This document shows positions 10,884 to 20,474 of a DNA stretch of 64,000 bases, in pieces. A program made the position numbers and the translations under genes. The stretch's first letter is position 1; every line of letters starts with the position of its first letter. The stretch covers positions 1 through 64,000 of the forward strand of contig JAUYPV010000009.1 of the NCBI GenBank assembly GCA_030697555.1. Direction: 5' to 3'. The stretch is from Hyphomonadaceae bacterium (GTDB taxonomy: Bacteria; Pseudomonadota; Alphaproteobacteria; Caulobacterales; Hyphomonadaceae). The notes below the pieces were generated by a model. It had not been told where the DNA came from, made no database searches, and worked only from the letters and a program-made list of their open reading frames with translations.

Positions 10884-11909
10884 TCAGACGTCCGGTTGGC
10901 GCGCGGAAGCGTCTCCGGAAACTTGAACCACCACCTTGCCGCGCGAACGTCCGGACTCCACCCGATCCATCGCCGCGGGCGTCTCGTCGAAACTGAACAC
11001 ACGGTCGATTACCGGACGGATCGCGCCGGCATCGACCAGCTTCGCGATCTCAGCAAGTTGCGCACCGTCCGCGCGCATCAACAGAAAGGAATAGTCAACG
11101 CCTCGCTTCCTGGCTTTGCCGCGGATGCCGGAACTCAGGAGCCGGAATAGTTGACGGACGACCCAGCTCGCGCCGATCTCGCGAGCGAAAGCAGGATCAG
11201 GTGGGCCGGAGATCGAGATGAGCTTGCCCCCGGGCTTGAGCACCGACAGGGATTGCTTGAGCGCGTCTGAGCCGAGCGAATGCAGGACGACGTCGTAACC
11301 GCTCAGCCTCTTGGCGAAATCGTCCTTGCGATAATCGATGACAACGTCCGCACCGAGGCTCCTGACCAAATCGATGTTAGCCGCGCCCGCGGTCGTCGCG
11401 ACTGTCGCACCCAGATGCTTGGCCAGCTGGATGGCGATCGTGCCGACGCCGCCCGAACCGGCATGGATCAGCACTTTCTGCCCCGGTTTCACCTGTGCGC
11501 GCTCCACCAGCACCTGCCACGCGGTAAGCGCGACGAGCGGCAGTGCGGCGGCATCGGTCATGCTGAGGCTGACAGGCTTGAGCGCCAGGTCGGCTTCGGC
11601 GATGGCGATGCGCTCAGCGAACGTTCCAATCCGGTCCTTGTCGGGGTGGGCATAGACCTCATCGCCGATCTTGAAGCGCCGCACACTGGCGCCAACCGCC
11701 ACCACCGCGCCAGCCAGATCGCTGCCGAGAATCAACGGCATCTTATAGGGCAGGATCGCCTTGAATTCCCCGTCGCGCAGCTTCAGATCGATCGGATTGA
11801 CGCTCGCCGCCGCGATCGCGACCACCACGTCGCTCGAACCTGGCGCCGGATCGGGAACCTCACGCGCCGTGAACTCGCCTTTGTACCTGTCGATGACGAA
11901 CGCCTTCAC
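10884..11909 (-). CDS. Zinc-independent alcohol dehydrogenase / NADP-dependent quinone oxidoreductase-like protein
   Basis: VKAFVIDRYKGEFTAREVPDP, LGSDLAGAVVAVG, VLIHAGSGGVGTIAIQLAKHLGA; GTG start chosen to avoid overlap with the upstream gene. Confidence 0.85.
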   Translation of the reverse strand: MKAFVIDRYKGEFTAREVPDPAPGSSDVVVAIAAASVNPIDLKLRDGEFKAILPYKMPLILGSDLAGAVVAVGASVRRFKIGDEVYAHPDKDRIGTFAERIAIAEADLALKPVSLSMTDAAALPLVALTAWQVLVERAQVKPGQKVLIHAGSGGVGTIAIQLAKHLGATVATTAGAANIDLVRSLGADVVIDYRKDDFAKRLSGYDVVLHSLGSDALKQSLSVLKPGGKLISISGPPDPAFAREIGASWVVRQLFRLLSSGIRGKARKRGVDYSFLLMRADGAQLAEIAKLVDAGAIRPVIDRVFSFDETPAAMDRVESGRSRGKVVVQVSGDASARQPDV

Positions 11910-11929
11910 AACTACCTCCGAATGCCCCT

Positions 11930-12403
11930 TCAGGCTTGTAAGAAGCCGCCGGAACGAGGCTCGACATCGAACACGAGCGGCGTTGACGTCGCTGTTGCAC
12001 ACAAGCGTCCTTCGCCGTCGTGGAGCGTCGCTTCTGCGAATGCCACACGGCGTCCGACCGAAATCGCACGACCTACGGCGCGGACAGTCCCGCTGTGCTC
12101 GCTAAGGGCACGCAGGTACGACACCTTCAATTCGAGTGACGTATGTCCGCGGTTGACGCCCAGTTCGGAGTGGACCGCGATACCGCAGACGGTGTCGAGC
12201 AGCGTAGCGGCATAGCCACCGTGCACCGATCCGTGGGGATTGTAGACGCTGCGATCGGGGGCGCCCTCAAGTACTACATGTCCGCGCTCGACCTGGACCA
12301 GAGTGAAACCAAGCTTCTCGCCCATGGGGGCCCTGCGACCGCCCGCAACCATCGCCTGTACCTGCTGGAGTCCATCTGGCGCGTCTTCGGGATCGTAAGC
12401 CAT
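11930..12403 (-). CDS. PaaI-family thioesterase (hotdog fold)
   Basis: NPHGSVHGGYAATLLDTVCGIAVHS, TSLELKVSYLRAL. Confidence 0.85.
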   Translation of the reverse strand: MAYDPEDAPDGLQQVQAMVAGGRRAPMGEKLGFTLVQVERGHVVLEGAPDRSVYNPHGSVHGGYAATLLDTVCGIAVHSELGVNRGHTSLELKVSYLRALSEHSGTVRAVGRAISVGRRVAFAEATLHDGEGRLCATATSTPLVFDVEPRSGGFLQA

Positions 12404-12408
12404 AGCGA

Positions 12409-13110
12409 CTACCAGGTTTCATGAAAGGGTCGAACCTCGGCGAGGAACGACCAGGCATCCCGCGGCTGGTGCGCGAGATGATGGACTTCGTCCGCGATCG
12501 ATGCGGGCGAGATGAAGAAGTCGTCCGGGGCGTTCGGCAGGCGCTGGCGCTGCCACGGCACGTCGATCACCGCGTCAATGACCAGATAGGCGACATGCAC
12601 GCCCTTCGGTCCCAGGTCGCGCGCTAGAGATTCTGCAAGGATGCGCTGGGCGGCCTTCGTCGGCGCAAACCCTGCGAATGCGGCGCGCCCACGCTGCGCC
12701 GAGGTGTTTCCGGTGACGATCAGGGCGCCCCCTCCCGCCGCGATCATCTGGGGCGCCGTCAGCCGCGCCAGGTGGAACAGCGCCATCGTGTTGATCTCGA
12801 AGTTGCGCTGGAGCACTTCTGCCTCAACCTGCATGAATGTTCCGAACGCGCCGCCCACAGCATTGTGGACGACGACTTTGGGAGCGCCGACTTTTGCAAT
12901 CGCGCGCTCCAGCGCAGCGGCATCGGCTACGTCGCACGGCACAGCGATCGAATCCGGTATCTCCTTCTCCAGCGCAGCGAGCCGGCCCGCATCGCGGGCC
13001 AGCATCGCCACGCGATAGCCGCTTTCGGCGAAGCGGCGCGCGACCGCGGCGCCAGTGCCCGGGCCGACACCGGTGACGAGGGCGAGCGGCTTGGACGTGG
13101 GACTTGTCAT
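12409..13110 (-). CDS. SDR-family oxidoreductase
   Basis: ALVTGVGPGTGAAVARRFAESGYRVAMLARD, HNAVGGAFG. Confidence 0.85.
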   Translation of the reverse strand: MTSPTSKPLALVTGVGPGTGAAVARRFAESGYRVAMLARDAGRLAALEKEIPDSIAVPCDVADAAALERAIAKVGAPKVVVHNAVGGAFGTFMQVEAEVLQRNFEINTMALFHLARLTAPQMIAAGGGALIVTGNTSAQRGRAAFAGFAPTKAAQRILAESLARDLGPKGVHVAYLVIDAVIDVPWQRQRLPNAPDDFFISPASIADEVHHLAHQPRDAWSFLAEVRPFHETW

Positions 13111-13700
13111 GCTGCTTCCTCCAGGCGCGCAAGTTCCTCGCGCACGAAATCGAGACGGTCGTTGCCGAAGAACATTGCGGCGCCGACGAAGACAGTCGGC
13201 GAGCCGAACACGCCGCGTTCGGCCGCTTCGTCGGTGTTGATGTCGAGCTGGGCCACCACGTCGGACGCATCGATCCGCGCGGCGACGACGGCAGGGTCGA
13301 GGCCCGCTGCCGCGATTGCGGCAAGGATGTCGCCCGTCGTCGCGAGCGTCTTCCCCTCACTCCAGCAGGCGCGGTACAGTGCCAGCGTGATGGCGGCCGC
13401 CTCCGCGGGCGAACCCGCAGCCAGCACTGCGCGCGAGCAGGCATCGCCATCGTTGTCGCGCATGTTCGACGGGTTGAGCGTGAAGCCGTATCGTCTGGCC
13501 CAGCGCGCCAGGTCCACGCGCGCGTATCGACCCTTCGCGGCGCAGGTGATTGTGGTCGGCACGTTGCCGACCTTCTCCATGACCTTGAGGATACTCATCG
13601 GCCGAAGGGCGATATCGACATCCATCTCACGCAACTGGGTGAAGGCCAGATAGCTGTAGGGACTGCGGAAGTCGTAGAAGAGTTCAATTCGCTGGGTCAT
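13107..13700 (-). CDS. 2-hydroxychromene-2-carboxylate isomerase / DsbA-like (GST kappa) protein
   Basis: MTQRIELFYDFRSPYSYLAFTQL, ERGVFGSPTVFVGAAMFFGNDRLDFV; ATGA overlaps on both sides. Confidence 0.85.
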   Translation of the reverse strand: MTQRIELFYDFRSPYSYLAFTQLREMDVDIALRPMSILKVMEKVGNVPTTITCAAKGRYARVDLARWARRYGFTLNPSNMRDNDGDACSRAVLAAGSPAEAAAITLALYRACWSEGKTLATTGDILAAIAAAGLDPAVVAARIDASDVVAQLDINTDEAAERGVFGSPTVFVGAAMFFGNDRLDFVREELARLEEAA

Positions 13701-14200
13701 TTGGGTGCTCCTGTGCTGTCGTCGGCGAGAAGGCGGCGTATGGCGTCGTCGGCGCCGGGACCCGGGCGCAACTGGATGCGGTCGAGAGACACCGCCTTGC
13801 TCGTTTCGGCATCGACCAGCGCGAGGACCACCGGCCGGCCGGTTTTGCGATCGACTAACTCCACCGTGGGTTGGCCGAAGCCGCTCGCGTCCCAACGGTC
13901 GCCCCATTCGCGCAGCGCGGTGCTGACCTTCCACAAGTCGCGGCCCTTCACAGTCAGACGATACTCGTCTCGTGGCGGGCGCTTCTGGTAGCGGACGCGC
14001 TCGGCAATGCCTTTCGCCTCCAGGTGCTTCAGGCGCGCGGCGAGCGTTGCGGCGGGAATGCCAGTGCTGACGCGCAGCTCGTCATAACGACGCAGACCCA
14101 GCGACAGGTCGCGGATCACCAGAATCGACCAGCGATCCCCGATCAGTTCCAGCGCCCCCGCGATCGAGCAGCGCATTCCGGAGAAGGATTTTGGTTTCAT
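13697..14200 (-). CDS. HxlR-family winged-helix transcriptional regulator
   Basis: CSIAGALELIGDRWSILVIRDLSLGLRRYDEL, LAARLKHLEAKGIAERVRYQKRPPRDEYRLT. Confidence 0.9.
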   Translation of the reverse strand: MKPKSFSGMRCSIAGALELIGDRWSILVIRDLSLGLRRYDELRVSTGIPAATLAARLKHLEAKGIAERVRYQKRPPRDEYRLTVKGRDLWKVSTALREWGDRWDASGFGQPTVELVDRKTGRPVVLALVDAETSKAVSLDRIQLRPGPGADDAIRRLLADDSTGAPK

Positions 14201-14281
14201 GGCCTGATGGTCTCCTTCGCTTTGCCCGACTGCGCGCTCAAGTTTCTCAGCCGCGCCTTCGCGTAGCGTGACCTTGAAGCG

Positions 14282-15649
14282 CTATTTCACCAACGCCTTG
14301 TAAACGAGCCGGGGTGCGTCGCCGTCGCCGCCCATAGCGACACCACTTGGACCGGCAGGTCCGCGGCGTTGGATCAGACCGACAAACGAGATCTTGTTCG
14401 CGGGATCGATCCAGTACCATGCACCTTCGATGCTGAAGTGGCTGAACGAACCTTCAGGTTGAGCGGTGGTCTCTGTAGGCCCGTCGAGGGAAACCCTGCC
14501 GCCGTAGCCGAAGCCGTATCCGTCACCACCAAACACACCTTTGAGGTTGCCGATGTGATTCTGCGTCATGAAGGCGACGGTCTCAGGCTTCAGAATGCGC
14601 TGGCCGCCAAGCTCGCCCTTGTTGAGCAGCATCTGGGTGAAGCGCACGAAGTCATGCAGCGTCGAATAGAGGCCGCTGGCGCCACCGCCACCCGACTCGA
14701 AATTGCTGTACCTCTTGAAAGGATCATCTGCAGCCGAATTTCCCTGATCCGGCAGAACCATCAGCGAGCCGGTTGCCGGGTTGCGGGTATAGACGGTAGC
14801 CACACGCGGACGATCAGCTTCGTCCAGCCAGAAGCCGGTGTCCTTCATAGCCAGCGGCGCAAAAATGTTCTGTTCGAAGTACTCGCCGAGCCTTTTGCCC
14901 GAGATTCTTTCGATGATGACGCCCTGCAGATCGACTGCAATTGAATAATTCCAGCGCTTGCCTGGCTCAACAACCAACGGGATGCCAGCCACCAGATCGA
15001 CAAGCGCCTGCATATCCTTGGCGTGTCCCGCGTCCCTCTCCATGAAGGCGCGCTCTACGGCGTTGGTGAGCGTAAGTCCGTATCCGAAGCCAGCCGTGTG
15101 CGTCATCAACTCGTTCATAGTCGGCGTGCGCGAGACCGGAACAGGGTTGTCGAGAGTGTCGTTCGAGCTTGCGATCTTGAGGTTGGCGAGCTCGGGCAGG
15201 AATTTTGTGATGGGGTCTTCGGGCTTCCACTTGCCCTGTTCCCACAGCTGCATCATCGCAACAGCGGTAATCGTCTTGCCGGTCGAGCGGATGCGAAAGA
15301 GCGTATCTTCCTGCATCGGTCGGCCGCCCAGGGACTGGTTGCCGTGGAACTTCAGAGCCGCGACTTCACCGTCCTTCACCAGTGCGTAGCTGATCCCGGC
15401 GAGTTCGCCCTTGTCGACGGCCTGCTTCAAGCGGGCGTCAAGCGCCTGCAGGCCTTCCGCCCTAAATCCAAGCCTCGTTGGGTCCACGACAGCGGCGACG
15501 GGCCATGCCGGACTATCGGCGGGTTTGGCAGCAGCTACCGGTGACCCGTCCGCTGCAGGCGGCGCAGCGTGGCCGCAGGCCGCCAGGATCGCGAAGGATG
15601 CCGCTGCAAGGAGCCACCGCGATCTCACCTGAAAGGACTGCTTGGACAT
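14282..15649 (-). CDS. Serine hydrolase, class C beta-lactamase-like, lipoprotein
   Basis: Lipobox LAAC; FRIRSTGKTITAVAMMQLWEQG (SxxK-like), YSIAVD, GFGYGG. Confidence 0.85.
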   Translation of the reverse strand: MSKQSFQVRSRWLLAAASFAILAACGHAAPPAADGSPVAAAKPADSPAWPVAAVVDPTRLGFRAEGLQALDARLKQAVDKGELAGISYALVKDGEVAALKFHGNQSLGGRPMQEDTLFRIRSTGKTITAVAMMQLWEQGKWKPEDPITKFLPELANLKIASSNDTLDNPVPVSRTPTMNELMTHTAGFGYGLTLTNAVERAFMERDAGHAKDMQALVDLVAGIPLVVEPGKRWNYSIAVDLQGVIIERISGKRLGEYFEQNIFAPLAMKDTGFWLDEADRPRVATVYTRNPATGSLMVLPDQGNSAADDPFKRYSNFESGGGGASGLYSTLHDFVRFTQMLLNKGELGGQRILKPETVAFMTQNHIGNLKGVFGGDGYGFGYGGRVSLDGPTETTAQPEGSFSHFSIEGAWYWIDPANKISFVGLIQRRGPAGPSGVAMGGDGDAPRLVYKALVK

Positions 15650-15836
15650 TGAGGTGTCTCCATTTGTTGTCGCTGGTGACCAAGCAGGCGGGGCCACGCC
15701 GCGCGCGCAGGATTCTTGGCTTCGTCGCTTCTCAACTTTAGTCACTTCAGTGATTGAAGTATCTCAGCGAAGCCCAATATGCAAGAGGCCGCGCTGCGGC
15801 AGAGCGCCTTCGCATCCACACTTCGGAGTGATCGAG

Positions 15837-16682
15837 ATGACAGACGTCCACGCCACCGCCTTCAAGGACGCGCCGACCCGCCACATCGAGGTGGAAGGCT
15901 GCCGGTTCGCCTATCGCGACCTAGGTCCGCGGACCGGGGCGCCCGTGATCCTGCTCAACCACCTGGGCGCGACTCTCGACAATTATGATCCGCGTGTGGT
16001 GGACGGACTGGCGGCGAAACACCGCGTGATCGCATTCGACAATCGAGGTGTCGGCGCCTCTGGCGGCAAGACGCCAGCCACTGTCGCGGCGATGGCACTC
16101 GACGCGGTCGCCTTCATCCGCGCGATGGGCTTCGACACTGTCGACCTGCTGGGCTTCTCGCTCGGCGGCTTCATCGCACAGGAGATCGTGCTGGCCGAGC
16201 CGCAGCTCGTGCGACGACTGATCCTGACGGGGACCGGACCGGCCGGCGGCGCGGGAATCGACAGGGTGACCGGCCTGACGATACGCGCGGTGCTGAAGGG
16301 CGCGCTGATGCTTAAGGACCCCAAGTACTATCTGTTCTTCACGAAGACCGCGAACGGGCGCCGGGCCGCCGAGGCGTTTCTTGAGCGGCTGAAGGAGCGC
16401 ACGAGCGATCGCGACAGCCCGATGGCGATCCGCTCGTTCCGCGCACAGCTGAAAGCGATCCACGCGTGGGGAACACAGGCGCCGCAGGATTTGGGAGCCA
16501 TCAAACAGCCGACGTTTGTCGCGAACGGCGACGACGACCTCATGGTGCCTACCGCCAATACGGTCGATCTGGCGCGGCGCATCCCGGGAGCGAGGCTCAC
16601 GATCTACGAAGATGCGGGCCATGGCGGCATATTCCAGCACCACCGAGCCTTCGTCGACGAAGTGGCCGCCTTCCTCGCCTGA
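15837..16682 (+). CDS. Alpha/beta hydrolase
   Basis: LNHLGATLDNYDP, VDLLGFSLGGFIAQEIVL, YEDAGHGGIFQH. Confidence 0.9.
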   Translation: MTDVHATAFKDAPTRHIEVEGCRFAYRDLGPRTGAPVILLNHLGATLDNYDPRVVDGLAAKHRVIAFDNRGVGASGGKTPATVAAMALDAVAFIRAMGFDTVDLLGFSLGGFIAQEIVLAEPQLVRRLILTGTGPAGGAGIDRVTGLTIRAVLKGALMLKDPKYYLFFTKTANGRRAAEAFLERLKERTSDRDSPMAIRSFRAQLKAIHAWGTQAPQDLGAIKQPTFVANGDDDLMVPTANTVDLARRIPGARLTIYEDAGHGGIFQHHRAFVDEVAAFLA

Positions 16683-16830
16683 CGAGTGCATCACGCGCCG
16701 AAGCCGGTCACTCACCTTTCTGGGATCACGCCCGTCTCCGAAAACTCCGTTTGAGAAGCCTGCGACTCGCGTGCCCGCTAGGCGGAGGCGAGGCCAAGGC
16801 CGTTGCGGTCTGGGTCGTTGAAAAGGCGAC

Positions 16831-17559
16831 CTAGGCCTTCAGCGCATCGAACCAGTCGTCCAGCGCACGGGCTTCCGCTCGGACGCGGTTGGCGAAGCGG
16901 GCGGCTTCGGCGTCTTCGCCCCATTTTTCGGCCTGGAAAGTTTCGTCGATGCGCGAGGTCTCGAACGCTTCGGCGGCGGTGATGCGGCGGCGTTCGACGG
17001 CGAGGCCGAGGATCGCCGACCCGAGCAGCGCGATGGCATGGACGAGCGCGGTAAGGCGCCAGTCATCCAGCGCGGCGGCGTGGGCGCGGGCGGCTTCGGC
17101 GGATTGCCGGGGCTGGGCGACGGGCATGATGCCTTCGACCGCGACAAGCCGGACGCCCAGCTCCTTCTCGGCCCAGGCGCGCAGCGGCGCCCAGGCGGCT
17201 TCCTGTCGGGCGCGCAGCGCGGCGGGATTGTCCGCGAGGTGACAAACGAGATCGGTCTGCGTGTAGCGCGCGACTTCGGCGGCGAGTTCGGTGCGGGTCT
17301 GCGGGGCGCGATCGATCGCGACGTTGGCGAGGCGGGTGTTGAACATCGAGAGCAAGTCGATACGCTCAGCCTGCCTGCGCCATTCATCGGCGATGATGCC
17401 GGCGAGCTTTCCGGTGGGCAGGAGCAGCGGATGTTTTTCCGGCGTGCGCAAGAGGCGGCTGTCGAGCTTCACGGTCCAGCCGCCGGGTTCCTGCATAATG
17501 GCGACGTCGGTGTAGAAGCGCCTCGGCCGCGTGTCGATTTCGCCTTTTGGGCTGACCAT
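16831..17559 (-). CDS. ATP12-family F1-ATPase assembly chaperone
   Basis: RRFYTDVAIMQEPGGWTVKLDSRLLRTPEK, ADEWRRQAERID, ALDDWRLTALVHAIALLGSAILGLAV. Confidence 0.9.
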   Translation of the reverse strand: MVSPKGEIDTRPRRFYTDVAIMQEPGGWTVKLDSRLLRTPEKHPLLLPTGKLAGIIADEWRRQAERIDLLSMFNTRLANVAIDRAPQTRTELAAEVARYTQTDLVCHLADNPAALRARQEAAWAPLRAWAEKELGVRLVAVEGIMPVAQPRQSAEAARAHAAALDDWRLTALVHAIALLGSAILGLAVERRRITAAEAFETSRIDETFQAEKWGEDAEAARFANRVRAEARALDDWFDALKA

Positions 17560-18227
17560 CAGCGAATCTCCCTGCCGAGCGCGGCAAGCGACTGGGTGAG
17601 CGAAGCATAGTCGTGGTGAAGTTCGTGGGCACCGGCTTCTTGCAGTTCGACTGGCTCCGCAAAGCCCCAGCAGACGCCGAGCGCGCGGACGTTGGCGGCG
17701 CGGGCCATGATCATGTCGTGCGTGGCGTCGCCGATGACGACGGTGCGCGTGGGGCAGACGCCGGTGAGGCGCAGGTTTTCCAGGACCATGAATGGGTCGG
17801 GTTTGCCGGGGCCGTCCTCGGCGCAGACGCTGGCATGGAACAGGCGCTCAAGTTCGTGCATGCGCAGGATATTACCGACGCCGCGCCGCGACTTGCCGGT
17901 GGCGACGCCGAGCTTCCAGCCTTCGCCATGGAGCTGTTCGAGGAGATCGAGCGCGCCGGCGTAGAGCGGTTCGCGGCCATGTTCGGTTTCGCGGAGGATG
18001 ATGAAGGCCTCGACATAGGCCTTCTCGAGTTCGGCAAGGATGTCGTCCGGCGCGTCGGGCTCAAGCGTGGCGAAGGCCTGGCGGAGGCCGAGGCCGATCA
18101 CCCTGCGGATGCGGTCGTAGCCGGGATCGGGCAAGCCAGAGCGGTCGTAGGCGTGCAGCATGGCGTCGTGAATGATGCGGCGGCTGTCGACCAGCGTTCC
18201 ATCGATGTCGAAGATGGCGAGCTTCAT
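17559..18227 (-). CDS. HAD-IA family hydrolase (phosphoglycolate phosphatase-like)
   Basis: FDIDGTLVDS, LGVATGKSRRGV, VVIGDATHDMIMARAANVRALGVCWG; 1-nt overlap (TGATG) with the ATP12 gene. Confidence 0.9.
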   Translation of the reverse strand: MKLAIFDIDGTLVDSRRIIHDAMLHAYDRSGLPDPGYDRIRRVIGLGLRQAFATLEPDAPDDILAELEKAYVEAFIILRETEHGREPLYAGALDLLEQLHGEGWKLGVATGKSRRGVGNILRMHELERLFHASVCAEDGPGKPDPFMVLENLRLTGVCPTRTVVIGDATHDMIMARAANVRALGVCWGFAEPVELQEAGAHELHHDYASLTQSLAALGREIR

Positions 18228-18267
18228 TGAGGGATGATGTCGAAAGGTGGGGTGGGGCGTGGGGCGC

Positions 18268-19299
18268 TCATCTGCGGCGCGGTGGCTTGCGGAGGTCGAA
18301 GAAGTTGGGGGTCGAGCGTTCGTCGAAGCCGAGCGCTTCGAAGGTCTCCAGCATGTGGGAGGGCAGCGGCGCGATGATCTCGATGGGTTTGCCGCCCTTC
18401 ACCGGCGGGAGGCGGAGGGCGCGGGCGTGCAGGTGGAGACCGTCGGCAAGACCCTGCGGCGTGTCGCGGTCGCCGGTATACTTGTGGTCGCCGAGAATGG
18501 CCGTGCCCATTTCGGCCATGTGGAAGCGAAGCTGGTGGGTGCGGCCGGTTTCGGGCTTCAGCGCCACCCAGGCGGCCTTGCTGCCGGCCTTCTGGACGAC
18601 CGAGTAAAGCGTGAGTGCGTAGAGCGCGCCTTTTTCGTTCTGCAGCGCCGAGCGCATCTTTTCCTTCTCGCCGCCCGGGCCGGAAGACTTCAGCATCCAG
18701 CCGCGGATGTCGCCGTCGGTCGGGTGCGGGACGCCGAGCGTGACGGCCCAGTAGATCTTGTCGAGCTCGCGGGAGCGGAAGTGCTTGCCGAGCTGGTTGG
18801 CCGCGCCGGCGGTCTTGGCGAGGACGAGGACGCCGGTGGTGTCGCGGTCGAGGCGGTGGACGAGGCGCGGCTTTTCGGCGGTGTCGTCGACCAGCGCGCG
18901 GGAGAGCGCATCGATGTGGCGCGTGGTGCCGGTGCCGCCCTGAACGGCGAGGCCGGCAGGCTTGTTGAGCGCGATGATGCGGTCGTCTTCGTAGATGACG
19001 AGCGAGCGCATCATGTCGGCGTCGGAGGATTTGACGCGGGTGCGGGGCTTGTCGTCGTCGTCTTCCTTGGCGCCTTTCGGGGCGGCCATCGGGGGCACGC
19101 GGACTTTCTGGCCGGCCTTGACGCGCGTGTTGGCCTTGGCGCGGGCGCCGTCGACGCGGATTTCTCCGGTGCGGGCGGCCTTCTCGATCTGGCCTTGCGT
19201 GATGCCGTGGAATTTGCGCTTGAGCCAGCGATCGAGGCGCGTGTCGTCCTCGTCGTCCTCGACCAGCAGGTTAACGACCTGCCCCTTGTTCCAGCTCAT
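18268..19299 (-). CDS. RluA-family pseudouridine synthase (RluC-like, with S4 domain)
   Basis: Start MSWNKGQVVNLLVEDDEDDTRLDRWLKRKF; S4-like region; PRLVHRLDRDTTGVLVLAKT; LKPETGRTHQLRFHMAEMG. Confidence 0.9.
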   Translation of the reverse strand: MSWNKGQVVNLLVEDDEDDTRLDRWLKRKFHGITQGQIEKAARTGEIRVDGARAKANTRVKAGQKVRVPPMAAPKGAKEDDDDKPRTRVKSSDADMMRSLVIYEDDRIIALNKPAGLAVQGGTGTTRHIDALSRALVDDTAEKPRLVHRLDRDTTGVLVLAKTAGAANQLGKHFRSRELDKIYWAVTLGVPHPTDGDIRGWMLKSSGPGGEKEKMRSALQNEKGALYALTLYSVVQKAGSKAAWVALKPETGRTHQLRFHMAEMGTAILGDHKYTGDRDTPQGLADGLHLHARALRLPPVKGGKPIEIIAPLPSHMLETFEALGFDERSTPNFFDLRKPPRRR

Positions 19300-19673
19300 G
19301 GCGTGACCTTCGGCGCTATGGTGAAGCCGATGGCTACGGCGATGAGTCCGGCGATGACGGAGCCTAACGAATAGAGGGCGGCGCCGGTATAATCCTGACG
19401 CTCGATGAGGCGAAGCGTTTCGAGCGAGTAGGCGGAGAAAGTGGTGAAGCCGCCGAGAATGCCGACGCCGATGAAGAGGCGCCAGGGCTCGCCCACGGCG
19501 CCGCGTGAGCTGAGCCAGCCGGCGAGCAGGCCGATCAGAAAACTGCCCGAGACGTTGATGGCGAACGTCGCCCACGGCCAGGCGTCGGCGCGCGACCCGA
19601 AGGCCAGCGACACGCCGTAGCGGGCCGCCGCACCTATGGCGCCGCCGAGGGCTACGAGGGAGACGTTGAGCAT
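19296..19673 (-). CDS. crcB: Fluoride efflux channel CrcB/FluC
   Basis: GGAIGAAARYGVSL, WPWATFAINVSGSFLIGLL, GILGGFTTFSAYSLET. Confidence 0.93.
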   Translation of the reverse strand: MLNVSLVALGGAIGAAARYGVSLAFGSRADAWPWATFAINVSGSFLIGLLAGWLSSRGAVGEPWRLFIGVGILGGFTTFSAYSLETLRLIERQDYTGAALYSLGSVIAGLIAVAIGFTIAPKVTP

Positions 19674-19703
19674 TGCGCCCTGTCCATAGGGCCAGTTGGC
19701 GGT

Positions 19704-20474
19704 TTAGGCCAGATCGATGCTTGCGGCAGAAAGGATCGCCAGAAAATCCTTTGGCGGCGGGGCCTTGAGCGTCAGCCAGCCTCCGTCGGGATGCGGCAGA
19801 TAAAGACTCGCCGCGTGCAGCATGAGGCGCGGGACGGGCTCGCCTTTCAGGGTGCTGGCGCCGCCGTAATAGGGGTCGCCGAGGATGGGGCGGCCGGCGA
19901 TGGAGAGATGGGCGCGGAGCTGGTGCATCCGGCCGGTCTCGGGGGTGAGTTCGAGGAGGTGCACCGAGCCTTGCGAGCCGAGCACTTTCCAGCGGGTGCG
20001 GGCTTCCTGCGGCTTGTCATCGCCCGGACGGGCGGCGCGCATGAGTTCGAGTTCGGGCTTGGGGCGATAGCGGGACAGCGCGACATCGATGGCGCCTTCC
20101 GGGTCGGGCGCCGAGCCGGTGACGAGGGCGAGGTAGGTCTTCTCGACATCGCGGCCGGCGAAGGCGGCGCTGAGGAAAGCGGCGGCCGGTTGTGTCTTGC
20201 CGGCGATGATGACGCCGGAGGTCTGGGCGTCGAGGCGGTGGACCAGCCGGGGGCGCTTGCCGTTCGATTTGGCGAAGGCGGTGAGGAGCATGTCCAGCGT
20301 GCGGTCGTCGGGGTTGCGGGTCTGGACTGGCAGGCCGCTCGGTTTGTCGAAGGCGAGGATGGCGGCATCGTCGTGAATGACGAGGCCGCGGACGAAGTCG
20401 CGGTCGGCGTCGGTGAGCGGGGCGACGCGCTCGACCATTGAACGCTTTGGCATGGGACTGCGGGGCGGCTTCAT
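19704..20474 (-). CDS. RluA-family pseudouridine synthase
   Basis: AFDKPSGLPVQTR, RLVHRLDAQTSGVIIAGKT, LTPETGRMHQLRAHL. Confidence 0.9.
   Translation of the reverse strand: MKPPRSPMPKRSMVERVAPLTDADRDFVRGLVIHDDAAILAFDKPSGLPVQTRNPDDRTLDMLLTAFAKSNGKRPRLVHRLDAQTSGVIIAGKTQPAAAFLSAAFAGRDVEKTYLALVTGSAPDPEGAIDVALSRYRPKPELELMRAARPGDDKPQEARTRWKVLGSQGSVHLLELTPETGRMHQLRAHLSIAGRPILGDPYYGGASTLKGEPVPRLMLHAASLYLPHPDGGWLTLKAPPPKDFLAILSAASIDLA

Noticed and set aside
19674-19703. Fluoride riboswitch upstream of crcB
   Set aside because: The gap is only 30 bp, too short for the crcB motif.
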